Positions 41,773 through 50,391 of a stretch of DNA of 64,000 nucleotides are shown piece after piece. The DNA lies in assembly GCA_018268415.1 (NCBI GenBank), contig JAFDWO010000087.1:1-64000 (forward strand), read 5' to 3'. Both the position numbers and the translations under genes were made by a program. The notes under the pieces were generated by a model, which saw only the letters and a program-made list of their open reading frames with translations, did not search any database and had not been told where the DNA came from. Source of the stretch: Actinomycetota bacterium. GTDB lineage: Bacteria > Actinomycetota > Thermoleophilia > Solirubrobacterales > 70-9. The first letter of the stretch is position 1. The number at the start of each line of letters is the position of its first letter.

Positions 41773-43653
41773 ATGACCACGATGCCGATGCCGGCGGCGC
41801 TGATCGCCGCCGCACGAGCCGAGCCGCACGCCCCGGCGTTGACCGTCGACGACGCGACGATGACCAGGGCCGAGTTGGTCGCCCTGGCCGTGGGTTACGC
41901 ACGAGCCTTCGAGCGGCTGGGCGTCACCGCGGGCGACTTCGCCACCGTCCTGCTGCCGAACAGCCATGACTTCATCGCCGCGACGATCGGCGCGCAGATG
42001 CTCGCGGCGACGCCGCAGCCGCTGTCGAACCGGCTCGCCCCGGCCGAGCTCGAGGCGATCCTCGAGCTGACCGGCCCGGCGGCGGCCGTGATCGCCGATG
42101 ATGATCTGCGCGGGTTTGGCGGGCTGGAGATCCCGGTCCTGCGACCCGCCGAGGTGGAGCGCGCCGAGCTTGGCGCCGAGGTGCCTACCGAGTACGCCGA
42201 GGCGACGTCGGCGGCGTGGAAGGCCCCGACCTCGGGAGGCAGCACGGGTCGCCCCAAGGTCATCGTGTCCGCCGCGCCGGCCACCGTCGATCCCGATGAC
42301 GAGGGGCTCCGCCGGCTGACGCGACTGCCGACGGATCGCGCGATCGTCGTGCCGGGCCCGCTCTACCACAACGGCCCCTTCCTCTTTGCGATGTTCGGGC
42401 TGCTGCGGCGCAACCACGTGGTCCTTAGCACCCGCTTCGATCCGCGCCGGACCCTGGAGCAGATCGCGCGACATCGGGCCATCTACCTCTACGCGGTGCC
42501 GACGATGATGATGCGGATCTCGCGGCTCGGCGACGAGGCGCTCGGGGCGGTCGACCTCAGCAGTCTCGAGACCGTCATGCACACCGCGTCGGCCTGCCCG
42601 CACTGGCTGAAGGAAGACTGGATGGACCGATTCGGCGACGAGGCGGTCTACGAGATCTACGGGGGCACCGAGCAGATCGCCAACACCGTGATCAGCGGGG
42701 CCGAATGGCGCCGGCACCGGGGCTCCGTCGGCCGACCGGTGGCGGGCGAACTGCGGATCGTCGGCGACGACGGGACCGAGATGGCGCCCGGGGAGGTGGG
42801 CGAGCTCTTCATGCGGAGGGACCCCGACGCCACGCCTACCTATCGCTATCTCGGTGCCGAGTCGAAGCGGATCGAGGGTGGCTGGGAGTCGCTCGGCGAC
42901 GTCGGCCGGCTGGACCAGGAGGGCTACCTCTATCTCGCCGACAAGCGCTCGGACCTGATCCTGCGGGGCGGCGCGAACATCTACCCGGCGGAGGTCGAGG
43001 TGGCGATCGAAGCGCATCCGGCCGTCCTCGAAGCCGTCGTGGTCGGGCTCCCCGACGAGGATCTGGGCCAGCGGGTGCACGGGATCGTCCGCTCGCAGGC
43101 CCCGCTCGAACACGAGGAGTTGAGCACCTTTCTCGCCGAGCGCCTCAGCCGCTACAAGATCCCGACGAGCTTCGACTTCGTCACCGAGCCGCTGCGGGAC
43201 GACAGCGGCAAGGTGAGGCGATCCATGCTGCGCGAGGAGCGCTCCCTGCCGCCGATCGCCGCGGGCCTCTTCGTCGAGACCGCGGCCGGGCCGCGCCTGG
43301 TCGGCTCGCGCTGCCGCAGCTGCGGCACCGTCACCTTCCCCCGCCAGGCCTCCTGCGCCCGTTGCGCGGCGGCCGACCCCGAGGAGTATCTGCTCTCCCC
43401 GCGGGGGAACCTCTGGACCTGGACCGTGCAACGGTTCCGGCCGAAGTCACCGCCCTACACGGGGCCCGAGGAGTTCGAGCCCTATGGGGTCGGTTATGTC
43501 GAGCTGCCGGGCGAGTGCCGGGTCGAGGCGATCCTCACCACCGCCGACCCGGACGAGCTGCGGATCGGGATGGCGATGGAGCTGCGGCTGATCCCGGCCA
43601 CCGGGCCCGACGACGCGGAGGCGCGCACGTTCGCCTTCGCCCCGGCCGACTGA
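41773..43653 (+). CDS. Acyl-CoA ligase fused to DUF35 (Zn-ribbon/OB-fold) domain
   Basis: A 626-residue fusion. Residues ~1-490 form an AMP-binding CoA ligase: P-loop TSGGSTGRPKVIV, VPGPLYHNGPF, YGGTEQIA, GDVGRLDQEGYLYLADKRSDLILRGGANIYPAEVE, and catalytic Lys in DDSGKVRRSM. Residues ~500-626 form a DUF35 domain with a zinc ribbon (CRSCGTVTFPRQASCARC) and OB fold (LWTWTVQRFRPKSPPYTG...YVELPGECRVEAILTT). DUF35 proteins normally bind thiolase-like partners, and a thiolase gene follows 21 bp downstream. The fusion would tether substrate activation to the thiolase. No frameshift separates the halves. Confidence 0.92.
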   Translation: MTTMPMPAALIAAARAEPHAPALTVDDATMTRAELVALAVGYARAFERLGVTAGDFATVLLPNSHDFIAATIGAQMLAATPQPLSNRLAPAELEAILELTGPAAAVIADDDLRGFGGLEIPVLRPAEVERAELGAEVPTEYAEATSAAWKAPTSGGSTGRPKVIVSAAPATVDPDDEGLRRLTRLPTDRAIVVPGPLYHNGPFLFAMFGLLRRNHVVLSTRFDPRRTLEQIARHRAIYLYAVPTMMMRISRLGDEALGAVDLSSLETVMHTASACPHWLKEDWMDRFGDEAVYEIYGGTEQIANTVISGAEWRRHRGSVGRPVAGELRIVGDDGTEMAPGEVGELFMRRDPDATPTYRYLGAESKRIEGGWESLGDVGRLDQEGYLYLADKRSDLILRGGANIYPAEVEVAIEAHPAVLEAVVVGLPDEDLGQRVHGIVRSQAPLEHEELSTFLAERLSRYKIPTSFDFVTEPLRDDSGKVRRSMLREERSLPPIAAGLFVETAAGPRLVGSRCRSCGTVTFPRQASCARCAAADPEEYLLSPRGNLWTWTVQRFRPKSPPYTGPEEFEPYGVGYVELPGECRVEAILTTADPDELRIGMAMELRLIPATGPDDAEARTFAFAPAD

Positions 43654-43674
43654 ACGACCCGAAGGAGCGAAGAG

Positions 43675-44823
43675 ATGAGCGAAGACGTAGCGATCGTCGG
43701 GACCGGCCTGCACCCGTTCGGGCGCCACCCCGGCGTCAGCGGATTGGAGATGGCGGCGATCGCCGCCCGCGAGGCGTGCGCCGACGCGGGGGTGAGGTGG
43801 GAGGACATCGAATTCGCCGCGGGCGGGTCCGACGCGGCGGGCAACGCCGATACCTCGGTGTCGGTGCTCGGGCTGACCGGCCTGCCGTTCATCAACGTGA
43901 GCAACGGCTGCGCCACCGGCGGCTCGGCGCTGACCACCGCGCACGCGATGATCGTGGCCGAGTCGGCCGAGCTGGCCCTGGTCGTCGGCTTCGACAAGCA
44001 TCCCCCCGGTGCGTTCAACCTCCTCCCCGAGGACTGGGGCATCGGCTCCTGGTACGGCGAGACCGGGCTGATGCTGACCACGCAGTTCTTCGCGCTGAAG
44101 ATCCAGCGCTACATGGAGCTGCACGGGATCTCCGAGGCCACCCTGGCGAGGGTCGCCGCGAAGGCCTTCGCCAACGGCGCGCTGAACGAGAAGGCCTGGC
44201 GACGCCAGAGGCTCAGCGAGGAGGAGGTCGCCGGCTCGCGGATGATCTCGGACCCGCTCACCCAGTTCATGTTCTGCTCGCCCGGCGAGGGCGCGGCGGC
44301 ACTGGTCCTGGCGAAGGGAAAGAAGGCCCGCTCGATGCCGGTGGATCCCGTCTACCTCCGCTCGGTCGCCTTCCGCACCCGCAGGTTCGGCTCCTTCGAG
44401 GTCCTCAGCCCCTCGATCCCGGTCGAGGACGGCGTGCCGCCCACCACCGAAGCGGCGCGGGCCGCCTTCGAGGAGGCCGGGATCGGACCGGAGGAGGTCG
44501 ACGTCGCCCAGCTGCAGGACACCGAGTCGGGCGCCGAGATCATCCACATGGCCGAGACCGGCCTCTGCGAGCACGGCGAGCAGGAGCGCCTCGTCGCCGA
44601 AGGCGCCACCGAGCTCGACGGTCGCCTGCCGGTCAACACCGACGGCGGCTGCCTCGCCAACGGCGAGCCGATCGGCGCCTCCGGCCTGCGCCAGGTGGTC
44701 GAGATCGTCGAACAGCTGCGCGGCCGGGCCGGGGACCGCCAGGTCCAGAACGACCCGAAGGTCGGCTTCACCCACGTCTACGGCGCCCCCGGCGTCAGCG
44801 CCTGCACCGTCCTCTCGCGCTGA
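43675..44823 (+). CDS. Thiolase-family (SCP2-like) acyltransferase
   Basis: A 382-residue thiolase-superfamily protein of the SCP2/lipid-transfer type. The N-terminus is DVAIVGTGLHPFGRHPGVSGLEMA. The nucleophile region is INVSNGCATGGSALTTAHAM with Cys retained. Later boxes are NTDGGCLANGEPIGASGLRQVVEI (the usual NxxGG box) and terminal VYGAPGVSACTVLSR. It probably cleaves a beta-ketoacyl-CoA or works in retro-aldol cleavage with the DUF35 domain of the upstream fusion. A weak terminator-like hairpin follows. Confidence 0.9.
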   Translation: MSEDVAIVGTGLHPFGRHPGVSGLEMAAIAAREACADAGVRWEDIEFAAGGSDAAGNADTSVSVLGLTGLPFINVSNGCATGGSALTTAHAMIVAESAELALVVGFDKHPPGAFNLLPEDWGIGSWYGETGLMLTTQFFALKIQRYMELHGISEATLARVAAKAFANGALNEKAWRRQRLSEEEVAGSRMISDPLTQFMFCSPGEGAAALVLAKGKKARSMPVDPVYLRSVAFRTRRFGSFEVLSPSIPVEDGVPPTTEAARAAFEEAGIGPEEVDVAQLQDTESGAEIIHMAETGLCEHGEQERLVAEGATELDGRLPVNTDGGCLANGEPIGASGLRQVVEIVEQLRGRAGDRQVQNDPKVGFTHVYGAPGVSACTVLSR

Positions 44824-44835
44824 GCCGACGGCCGG

Positions 44836-44880
44836 GCCCTCGGGATATGACGGCTTTGCCGTCGTCGACGTACCGAGGGC
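44836..44880. terminator. Convergent terminator-like hairpin
   Basis: gccctcgg (44836-44843) pairs exactly with ccgagggc (44873-44880), enclosing an inner gacggc/gccgtc stem (44849-44854, 44858-44863). It lies between the convergent thiolase and MACPF genes and can serve both strands. Confidence 0.6.
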
Positions 44881-44922
44881 TCCCGGTGGCAGGGGAAGCG
44901 GGCGCGTTGGCGTGGCGGCTGC

Positions 44923-46455
44923 TCAGGGCGCGCTTGGTGCCTGCAATCGGTCCCAGAGGTAGATGTAGGCGCCGCCGGCGCCGCGGTTCAGGTCGGTCGA
45001 GTCGAGCGTCCAGCCGGGCCCGACGCCGATGTTCGGAGTCTTCTCACCGTCGATCTGCACGCCCAGGGAGCGCACGACCTTGCCGGCGGACGCCGCCGCC
45101 CTCGGATCGTGGGTGTAGAGCAGCCAGAGGTAGGCGCCCCCGGCGCCCCGGTTCAGGTCGACGTTGGTCGACCGGTAATTGACGCCGTTCTTGGAGTAGT
45201 GATTGGAGCCCTTGCCGTCGGTGATCACCACGTCGGTGACGGCCTGGGAGGGATCGGTCGTGGTCGTGTAGCCGAGGTAGATGAAGGCCCCGCCCGCACC
45301 GCGGTTCAGGTCCCACGGCGCGGCGTACATGACGAAGTCGTTGCTGCCGATCTGCCTGCGCAGTTCGGCCTCCGCGGCGGTCGAGTTGTTGTTGTCGGCG
45401 ACGTAGATGTCCCTCACGTAGGAGGTCGGTTCCTGCAGGGTCTTGAAGTAGGAGGAGTTTTCGCGCAGGATGGCGTCGAAGCGGTCCTTGATCGCCTGAC
45501 GGCGGGCCGGGTCCGCGGCGAACTCCCAGATCGGCCAGGCCCAGGTGTCGAGCGCCGCGTTCGGGCTCGGCCCACCCACGAACGCCAGCGATCGCGGGTC
45601 GTCGGGGTTGATCGAGCCCTCCCAGTTCGCGAACGAGGCCCGGGCGGCGTCGATCGAGGTTACGTTGATGCTGTTGGTCCCGCCCGAGGACTTGATGGCG
45701 ATCTCGCTGTTGGAGGTCAGCTTCGTCGCCTTCTGCTGTTCGGCGTAGCTCGCCGAGCCGCTGATCGTGCCGTAGGCGGCCTGGGCGGCGATGCTCATCG
45801 AACTGGCCGATTCCTGGGCGACGTTGTTGTAGCGGTAGTTCATGCTCAGTCGTCCACCGAAGCCGACGTTGTAGAGCAGGTGCGTCCCGTAGGTGTTGAA
45901 CAACGTCTCCGGACTGACCCTCGGGTCATTGATGTCGTGCTGGAAATCCGGCGTCAGATACGGCATCAGGTTCGCGATCCGGGAGCCGCCCTCGATCCAG
46001 TACTGGCGCTTGCGTGACACGGCGTTGTTGGTGATGAAGGACGTCTCCGCCGAGGACTTCTGGGAGCTGCCGAAGCTGGTCGTCACCGACGCCTTGAACG
46101 CGCCGATCCCGCCGGAGACGCCCACGCTCGTCGACAACGACCTGGAATATTCCGTGATGTTCGACCCGACACTGATGCTCTGGTCGAAATCCGACAGCGG
46201 CTGCGTGCGGAGCAGCCCGGCCGCCTCCAGCCTGCCGATGTCGAGGATCGGCGTGGTCTTGATGTCGCCGCTGCTGAAGTAGGCGCTGTTGGCGACGTCG
46301 TAGCCGTAACCCGGCCCCCGCCAATTGGCGTCGGGGGCCTTGTTGACCGGGACGCTCTCGGCGCGCGCGGGCTGTACGCCGAGGAAAAGGCCGGCCGCGG
46401 CGGCGAGCAGGAGAAAAGCCAGGACAGGGACCGTGCGACACGTGGTGGGACGCAT
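44923..46455 (-). CDS. Secreted MACPF protein with C-terminal beta-prism repeats
   Basis: A 510-residue exported protein from ATG 46455 (preceded by gaaggag); the open frame extends upstream but the signal peptide MRPTTCRTVPVLAFLLLAAAAGLFLGVQPARA begins here. The MACPF domain (~55-345) shows the signature YGTHLLYNVGFGGR near 189-202. The C-terminus (~345-510) has three copies of DLNRGAGGAxIYLxY (near 383, 434 and 489), the pattern of MABP-type beta-prism domains that direct membrane or glycan binding. MACPF proteins oligomerise into pores; bacterial examples with this layout include a Photorhabdus protein. Targets could be competitors or predators. Confidence 0.92.
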   Translation of the reverse strand: MRPTTCRTVPVLAFLLLAAAAGLFLGVQPARAESVPVNKAPDANWRGPGYGYDVANSAYFSSGDIKTTPILDIGRLEAAGLLRTQPLSDFDQSISVGSNITEYSRSLSTSVGVSGGIGAFKASVTTSFGSSQKSSAETSFITNNAVSRKRQYWIEGGSRIANLMPYLTPDFQHDINDPRVSPETLFNTYGTHLLYNVGFGGRLSMNYRYNNVAQESASSMSIAAQAAYGTISGSASYAEQQKATKLTSNSEIAIKSSGGTNSINVTSIDAARASFANWEGSINPDDPRSLAFVGGPSPNAALDTWAWPIWEFAADPARRQAIKDRFDAILRENSSYFKTLQEPTSYVRDIYVADNNNSTAAEAELRRQIGSNDFVMYAAPWDLNRGAGGAFIYLGYTTTTDPSQAVTDVVITDGKGSNHYSKNGVNYRSTNVDLNRGAGGAYLWLLYTHDPRAAASAGKVVRSLGVQIDGEKTPNIGVGPGWTLDSTDLNRGAGGAYIYLWDRLQAPSAP

Positions 46456-46637
46456 TCCAGGACTCCTTCGGTGGGCAGAGGTTCCACGCGGGTGATCGAC
46501 CGGCGGCCCGCCAACTTGAGCGCAATGTTTGGCGGGCCGAGGCGCCCGGCCGGATCCCGCCGGCCCGGCTATCTCGCCCCCAGGATGCCCTTCCCACAGC
46601 CCTCGAGTCTGTAGCGAATCAAAATTCAGTTTTGTAC

Positions 46638-46666
46638 TTGACAGGATGTGCATCCTGTTCTAGGTT
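46638..46666 (+). promoter_or_regulatory. Sigma-70-like promoter with palindromic operator in its spacer
   Basis: -35 TTGACA (46638-46643), 17-bp spacer, -10 TAGGTT (46661-46666). The palindrome ACAGGATG-TG-CATCCTGT (46641-46658) overlaps the -35 and fills most of the spacer, so a bound repressor would block polymerase. It drives the SBP gene at 46745, whose RBS aaggagg is at 46734-46740. Confidence 0.75.
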
Positions 46667-46744
46667 GAAATTGAGGAGGGTAACTCGCGTCGCGGGACGC
46701 ATCCACCGTTTTCGAAGCCGTATGGGATCTGCAAGGAGGAGAGG

Positions 46745-48370
46745 ATGGGAAACGCAAAGGCCAACTCTGGCCGCACCGTAGGGAATTGGTCGAGGGCAGC
46801 TCTTGTCGGGTTGTCGGTCGTCGTCCTGGCGGTGGTCGTCGCGGCGTGCGGAAGTAGTAGCAGCGGTGGTACCGCGGGCTCTACGGGCGCGTCGACGGGC
46901 GGCTCGAAGACGGTGTCCGCGCCGGCCGGCGGGCCGAGCGGGAGCCTCGTCTACACGATCGCGATCGGGCCGGAAGGGCTGGATCCGGATCTGCAGGGGC
47001 TGGGCCCGCAGGGGATGATCAACTGCTCCCTGCTCTACGACAGCTTGACGTACCAGCAGCCGAACGGCACGGTCGAACCTCTGCTGGCGACCGAATGGAA
47101 GACCGGGGTCGGCAAGAAGGGCCCGTACGTCGACTTCAAGCTGCACGAAGGCCTGAAGTTCGAAGACGGGGCTCCGTTCGACGCCGAAACCGTGGTCAAG
47201 CGGATCGAACGGGCGAAAACGTTGCCCGGCTCGATGACGTTGCCGGAAGTCGCCAGTGTGACGGTGACCGAACTGGGGAAATACGAAGTGCGGATGTCCG
47301 GTCCGAACGCGCTTGCGCTGCCGGCCATCATGGCGGGCCCGGCCGGGATGATGATCTCGCAGAAGGCGATCGCCGAAGGTGTGCCGCTGGCGACGAAGCC
47401 GGAGGGGATCGGGATGTACAAGCTGGTGTCCTACAACAGCGGTCCCGTGATCAAATACACCGCGAACCCCAAGTACTGGGATCCGGAAGCGGTGAAGATC
47501 AAGGAAATCACCATCCAGGCGGTCACCGACGCCAACGCGCGCCTCAATCAGATGCGAACCAAATCGGTCGACTGGACGTACCTGGAACCGGTCCAGGATT
47601 CGACCGCCGGCAACCTCGGGTACAACGAAGTCCCCGCGCCGGTGCTCAGTTCCTACACCTACGCGCTGAACACCTCGATGAAGCCGCTGGACGACGTGCG
47701 GGTGCGTAAGGCGATGGCGATGGCGTTGGACCGCGAAGCGATGAACGAAGCGGTCCTCGCCGGGCAGTCGAAGCCGCTCTACCAGCTCTACCCCGAACTG
47801 TCACAGGCGTTCAACAAAGAAGTCCAGCCGATTCCCCACGACATCCCGGCGGCGAAGAAGTTGATCGAAGAAGCCGGTGCCACCGGGGCGGAAATCGAAC
47901 TGTCCGTTCCGTCGCTCCCGACCAAGTTCGTGAGCCTGGCCGAGATCGCCCAGCAGGCTTGGGAAGAAATCGGACTGAAGGTGTCGGTGAAGTCGGCCCC
48001 GCTCCTGCAGGCCTACGAACGGTTCACCACCGGGAAGGCCGGGGTCGGCTTCGTCCTCGCCGGCTCGTTCGCCGATCCGCAGCAGGGCTACGAATTCTAT
48101 CTCTCACCGAAATCACTGTTCAATCCCGGTCACTTCACCGATCCGAAGATCGCCAAGCTGGCCGAAGAAGGGGCGACCGAGACCGATGCGGCGAAACGCC
48201 TGCAGACCTACCGTGAGCTGTCGGCGCGGACCTCGGAAACCCTCTCGATCATTCCGGTCCTGTCCAGTGTCATCCACTACTGGGTGAAACCGGAAGTGCA
48301 GAATTTCGTCCCACCGATCACGCCGTCGGATCCTGACTGGCGGAGCGGCATCTTCGTCGCGTCGGAATAG
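46745..48370 (+). CDS. ABC transporter substrate-binding lipoprotein (family 5)
   Basis: A 541-residue SBP_bac_5 lipoprotein with lipobox VVAAC (C35) followed by a Gly/Ser/Thr linker. The mature domain starts GSLVYTIAIGPEGLDPDLQGLGPQGMINCSLLYDSL. It is clearly less related to the three SBPs of the upstream regulon than they are to each other. It is the first gene of a second complete transporter (46745-52214). Glu is GAA in 32 of 36 cases by hand count. A strong hairpin separates it from the permease genes. Confidence 0.95.
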   Translation: MGNAKANSGRTVGNWSRAALVGLSVVVLAVVVAACGSSSSGGTAGSTGASTGGSKTVSAPAGGPSGSLVYTIAIGPEGLDPDLQGLGPQGMINCSLLYDSLTYQQPNGTVEPLLATEWKTGVGKKGPYVDFKLHEGLKFEDGAPFDAETVVKRIERAKTLPGSMTLPEVASVTVTELGKYEVRMSGPNALALPAIMAGPAGMMISQKAIAEGVPLATKPEGIGMYKLVSYNSGPVIKYTANPKYWDPEAVKIKEITIQAVTDANARLNQMRTKSVDWTYLEPVQDSTAGNLGYNEVPAPVLSSYTYALNTSMKPLDDVRVRKAMAMALDREAMNEAVLAGQSKPLYQLYPELSQAFNKEVQPIPHDIPAAKKLIEEAGATGAEIELSVPSLPTKFVSLAEIAQQAWEEIGLKVSVKSAPLLQAYERFTTGKAGVGFVLAGSFADPQQGYEFYLSPKSLFNPGHFTDPKIAKLAEEGATETDAAKRLQTYRELSARTSETLSIIPVLSSVIHYWVKPEVQNFVPPITPSDPDWRSGIFVASE

Positions 48371-48420
48371 CGCCACGGAGAGGCACTCCCCAGTGTTTCA
48401 GGTGATCCCTCCACCCCCAG

Positions 48421-48448
48421 CCCTCCGGGCGCCTCGGCGCCCGGAGGG
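48421..48448 (+). terminator. 13-bp-stem hairpin between SBP and permease genes
   Basis: ccctccgggcgcc (48421-48433) pairs exactly with ggcgcccggaggg (48436-48448). With no T-run after it, it more likely acts as a partial terminator or 3' mRNA stabiliser that keeps SBP expression above that of the membrane components. Confidence 0.7.
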
Positions 48449-48466
48449 GAACCTTCACTCCGACCC

Positions 48467-49516
48467 ATGAGCACCGTCGGCGGACAGGCACCGGAGATCC
48501 TCCTGGAGGACACCTTCCTCACCGAGGAGATGGGACGGAGCGCCTGGCTCGGCGGACCGGTGGCGAGGCTGGCCGTGCGACTTGCGGCCGGCGTCGTGCT
48601 GTTGGTCGCGGTGAGCCTGCTCAGCTTCGTGCTCCTGTACAGCATCGGCAACCCGGCCCGCGCGGTCGGGGGCGAAGCCGCCACCAATGCCCAGATCGAA
48701 AAGATCACCGAACAGTTCGGTTTCGATCGGCCGGTGGTGGTGCAGTACTGGGACTGGTTGTCGCACGCCGTGCGGGGCGATTTCGGGACCACCTTCCAGT
48801 CCGGCCAGCGACCGGTCACGGAAGTCATCATGCAGCGGTTGCCGACCAGCCTTGCCCTCGCCGCCGGCGCGGTCCTGCTCTCGGTCATCGTCGCGGTCGC
48901 CTGCGGCTTCGTGATCGGTCGGTGGCCGGCGAGCGCCGCCGACCGCGGGATCACGGCACTCGCCAACCTGAGCGCCGCCATCCCGCCCTACTTCCTCGGA
49001 TCTCTGCTGGCCCTGCTGTTCGCGGTCCAGTTGGGACTGTTCCCTCCCGCGGGCTACGTGCCGATCAGCGATGGGGTCCTCCGCTGGGCCTCCTTCATGG
49101 TCCTGCCCTGGATCACGCTGGCGATGGGCCTGGTCGGCCAGCAGGTGAGGACGTTGCGGGCCTCGCTGCTCAAGGAGCTCGATTCCGATTATGTGCGCAC
49201 GGCGAGGATGAAGGGTGTGGGCGAGGGCACGATCCTGCGGCGCCACGTGGCGCGCAACGCGGTTCTGCCCTACCTGACGGTGCTCGGACTGCAGACGCCC
49301 CGGTTGATCACCAGCGCCCTCTTCGTCGAGGCGGTGTTCGCGGTCCCGGGAATCGGCAGCCTCCTGGTCGTCGCCGTCCAGGAACGCGATCTGCCCCTCG
49401 TCCAGGGCCTCGTCGTGATGGTCTCGGCCGCCGTCATCCTGGCGAACATCCTCGTCGACCTCAGCTACGAAGTCCTCAACCCACTGGCTCGCTCGAGCGA
49501 GGAGAAGGTGGCGTGA
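48467..49516 (+). CDS. ABC transporter permease (DppB/OppB-like)
   Basis: A 349-residue permease with an atypically long cytosolic N-terminus (~40 residues) before the first TM (LAAGVVLLVAVSLLSFVLLYSIGNPARAV). The DppB pattern continues with QYWDWLSHAVRGDFGTTFQSGQRPV and the EAA loop TLRASLLKELDSDYVRTARMKGVGEGTILRRHVARNAVLPYLT. Starts at ATG 48467 after an unconvincing RBS. Overlaps the next permease gene in GTGA. Confidence 0.93.
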   Translation: MSTVGGQAPEILLEDTFLTEEMGRSAWLGGPVARLAVRLAAGVVLLVAVSLLSFVLLYSIGNPARAVGGEAATNAQIEKITEQFGFDRPVVVQYWDWLSHAVRGDFGTTFQSGQRPVTEVIMQRLPTSLALAAGAVLLSVIVAVACGFVIGRWPASAADRGITALANLSAAIPPYFLGSLLALLFAVQLGLFPPAGYVPISDGVLRWASFMVLPWITLAMGLVGQQVRTLRASLLKELDSDYVRTARMKGVGEGTILRRHVARNAVLPYLTVLGLQTPRLITSALFVEAVFAVPGIGSLLVVAVQERDLPLVQGLVVMVSAAVILANILVDLSYEVLNPLARSSEEKVA

Positions 49517-50391
49517 GCGCCGGGCGGGGCACCGCGTCGTTCGCCTCCCGGCTGCCGCTGCGGGCACCGCGGTCGCTCGCGTCCGGCGGCCTTCTTACCA
49601 AGTTGGCGGTCGGCTTCCTGGTGATCGTCTTCCTCATCGTCCTGGTGGCGCCCATCCTGCCCATCCAGGACCCCAACCACCAGAACCTCGGCAGCAGCCT
49701 CCAAGGCGCCTCGGCGGGGCACCCGCTGGGAACCGACCAGCTCGGGAGGGACTCTTTGGCGAGGCTGATCTGGGGAACCCGGACCACCATCCTGAGCTCG
49801 CTGCTGGCCGTGGTGATCGCGGTGGCCATCGGCCTGCCGACCGGCATCGTCGCCGCCTACCGGCGCGGGGTGGGGGACTTCGTCCTCGGTCGGATGGCGG
49901 ACCTGCTCCTCGCCCTGCCGGGGCTCGTCCTGTTGCTGGCGGCCCAGGCCACGCTCGCCGGCGGGGTGTACCTGTCGATGGCGATCTTCGGGGTCCTGCT
50001 GGCGCCGCAGCTCTTCCGGGTCATCCGCTCGGCGACCCTGGCGACCGTGCGTGCACCGTACGTCCAGGCCGGGCGTCTCTCCGGAGCCAGTCACACGAGG
50101 ATCGTCTGGCGCTACATCGTGCCCAACGTCGCCGAGCAGCTCGCCGTGCAGGTGAGCTTCCTGTTCGGCTTCGCGCTCCTCGTCGAAACCGGCCTGAGCT
50201 TCCTCGGCCTCGGGGTGCAGCCGCCCGATCCGAGCCTCGGCACGTTGGTGGCGGAAGGAACCACCCTGATGGGGAGCAACCCGATGACGCTGATCGTGCC
50301 GGGCACCCTGGTCACCCTCTTGATCGCCTCCACCAACCTGGTCGGTGACACGCTCGCCGAAAATCTGGTCCAGACTCCGGAGGCCTCATGA
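49513..50391 (+). CDS. ABC transporter permease (DppC/OppC-like)
   Basis: A 292-residue permease from GTG 49513 (overlap with the upstream stop). It contains PILPIQDPNHQNLGSSLQG, GTDQLGRDSLARLIWGTRTTI, the EAA loop LATVRAPYVQAGRLSGASHTRIVWRYIVPNV, and FLGLGVQPPDPSLGTLVAEG, the standard DppC landmarks. It pairs with the preceding permease. The stop overlaps the fused ATPase gene by 4 nt. Confidence 0.94.
   Translation: MSAGRGTASFASRLPLRAPRSLASGGLLTKLAVGFLVIVFLIVLVAPILPIQDPNHQNLGSSLQGASAGHPLGTDQLGRDSLARLIWGTRTTILSSLLAVVIAVAIGLPTGIVAAYRRGVGDFVLGRMADLLLALPGLVLLLAAQATLAGGVYLSMAIFGVLLAPQLFRVIRSATLATVRAPYVQAGRLSGASHTRIVWRYIVPNVAEQLAVQVSFLFGFALLVETGLSFLGLGVQPPDPSLGTLVAEGTTLMGSNPMTLIVPGTLVTLLIASTNLVGDTLAENLVQTPEAS

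Noticed and set aside
42705-45182. Long plus-strand open frame of about 825 codons
   Set aside because: It lies in an alternative frame over the ligase and thiolase genes and is extremely Arg/Gly/Pro-rich; a shadow of high-GC coding.
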